From positions 16,820,783-16,884,782 of the forward strand of contig NC_062980.1 in the NCBI RefSeq assembly GCF_023078275.1: a DNA stretch of 64,000 bases. Direction: 5' to 3'. This DNA is from Leguminivora glycinivorella (Eukaryota > Arthropoda > Insecta > Lepidoptera > Tortricidae). How positions within the stretch are numbered: the first letter of the stretch is position 1; each line of letters starts with the position of its first letter. Positions 63,068 to 64,000 of the stretch are shown here, piece after piece. The position numbers and the translations under genes were made by a program. Under the pieces are notes generated by a model that had not been told where the DNA came from, made no database searches, and worked only from the letters and a program-made list of their open reading frames with translations.

Positions 63068-63346
63068 TTCTTTTTTTTTTTTATAAATGGGCTTACTCTT
63101 GAACCACAGACTAGCCAAAGGCAAAGACGTGGCCTACGATGGAGTGAGCTCGCCCAGAAGATGCCTGTTCACTCTTGATTTGAAGGTTGCCGGGTTATAT
63201 GAGCTCGGAAATATAGCCGCCGGCAAGGAATTCCACTCCTTGGCAGTGCGCATAAGAAAAGAAGAAGCAAAGCGCTTCGTGCGGATTCGTGGAATATCCA
63301 CCAAGTAATGGGGACGGTGGAATAAGCTCGTGTAGCTCTTGAGCAC
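63068..63346 (-). pseudogene. LINE C-terminal fragment (NRHLLG family) with poly(A)
   Basis: The minus frame from 63346 reads LVDIPRIRTKRFASSFLMRT, AKEWNSLPAAIFPSSYNPAT, FKSRVNRHLLGELTPS and a stop at 63134. R..RF..SF..R.A..WN.LP....P......FK....RHLLG is the standard end of jockey/CR1-type LINE proteins. A 3' untranslated part follows, ending in an A-run (T12 at about 63070-63082 on the plus strand). The plus-strand frame here is a shadow. Confidence 0.8.
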
Positions 63347-63633
63347 ACTCCCCGAAGTGCAGGGTTAAAAATTACGAGGTATTACGCACTCCTATTCATT
63401 AATGTGTTCGTAGTATATCGTATTCGTAGTTTTCTGTATCTATTGCTCTTCCGTGTTGTCACGATAGAACCAGACTGCGTTTAGATCGGCGTCTTGCACT
63501 AACTATTCGTCACTACTTTTATTAAAAAATCTCGTATCTCACGCTGCTTCTCAAAGTTAAAACGCAGTAAGTCTATATGCATTCTATACATACTTACTAC
63601 AATTTTCTTTTCATTGACAAACGAAGATTTTTT
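63347..63633. other. Mostly unassigned; short MITE core at 63430-63500
   Basis: TCTATTGCTCTTCCGTGTTG, TCACGATAGAACCAGACTGC and GTTTAGATCGGCGTCTTG resemble the 53368-53475 MITE. Confidence 0.5.
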
Positions 63634-63984
63634 TTTTTTTTATACCACGTCGGTGGCAAACAGGTATACGGCCCGCCTGATGGAAAGCGGTCACCGCAAC
63701 CTATGGACGCCCGCAACTCAAGGGGTGTCACGTGCGCGTTGCCGACCCATTAGAAACTTGTACACTCCTTTTTTGAAGGACCCCATACTGTAGTTCATCG
63801 GGAATACCTCGACAGGGAGCTCATTCCACAGCCGGAGCGTTCGTGGGAGGAAATTCCTCTGAAACCGTACGGTGCGCGACCATTTAGGTTGTAAGGTGTG
63901 TGGATGAGCGCCCTGTCGATGGCGAGCGGTGCGATGATGAAAAGTGGCCGTTGGCATCATGTCAAACAGTTCTTCAGAACACAA
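63634..63984 (-). pseudogene. LINE C-terminal fragment (ACCACGTCGGTGG family) with poly(A)
   Basis: The minus frame 63984-63718 includes RTVRFQRNFLPRTLRLWNEL, PVEVFPMNYSMGSFKKGVYK and FLMGRQRARDTP. F.RNFLPR..RLWNELP..VFP.....FKK..Y.FL is the closing block of a non-LTR reverse-transcriptase protein. The 3' untranslated part (CCGACGTGGTAT on its own strand) ends in A13. The 5' side probably continues beyond the window: the frame is open near the right edge. Copies of the 3' end lie at 24680-24823 and 48347-48465. Confidence 0.85.
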
Positions 63985-64000
63985 CCCATTGTACAGGCGA

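Overview
The window looks like non-coding, repeat-packed nuclear DNA of an insect, most probably a moth or butterfly (Lepidoptera). That call is inference. It rests on AT-rich sequence without operons or ribosome-binding sites, on many interspersed families that I associate with lepidopteran genomes (short Helitrons ending in a GCGGGCaaaagCTAGT-type terminus, the CCCCGACGCAAAAACGACGGGG repeat, RTE-type LINE tails, tRNA-headed SINEs), and on CCTAA-type motifs. I found no exon of a cellular protein-coding gene that I could support. Every coding trace I could identify is a fragment of a transposable element.

Layout. 1-1455 is a tandem array of about 102-bp units, each carrying a G-run and a perfect GC-rich hairpin, and split by a tRNA-derived SINE. 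1893-3490 holds short inverted-repeat elements. 5203-9615 is a composite Foldback-like structure with tandem-repeat-built inverted arms, a second palindrome inside one arm, a mariner-like MITE and a tRNA-like sequence inside that, and a Helitron carrying a LINE end carrying another LINE end in the loop. 9720-10330 is a LINE fragment with a possible restriction-like endonuclease motif. 11725-12069 has a tiny retro-insertion with a 34-bp duplication, then a Harbinger-like MITE. 13461-13995 holds a SINE piece, a GAT-tailed repeat and an RTE end. 17488-18545 is a stack of three tandem repeats, including a 56-bp satellite with telomere-like CCTAA motifs. 18691-25885 mixes SINE, mariner-like MITE, LINE endonuclease and LINE tails, Helitron and palindromic MITEs.

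26591-36693 carries an RTE end, further LINE ends, six or seven foldback MITEs, a GT microsatellite and a reverse-transcriptase tail. 37969-39145 is a duplicated segment in which only one copy carries a hAT-type MITE with an 8-bp target duplication. 40198-41748 and 44063-50293 hold long inverted-repeat elements and two nested insertions with clear target-site duplications. 51753-52765 is a hAT remnant that still encodes a dimerisation-domain fragment and has a Helitron inside it. 53040-63984 continues with MITEs, a tRNA-like sequence inside a palindrome, RTE ends, SINE mosaics and, at the right edge, two LINE 3' ends.

The elements do not form a pathway. What the window shows is layered insertion history: autonomous LINE, hAT and Helitron lineages are represented by broken ends and by non-autonomous passengers. 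The best-supported insertions, with target duplications read directly from the sequence, are at 7714-7851, 11759-11784, 11885-12069, 19750-20100, 38057-38656, 40584-40654, 46784-47231 and 48754-48940. Intervening stretches are AT-rich and showed me nothing I could name.
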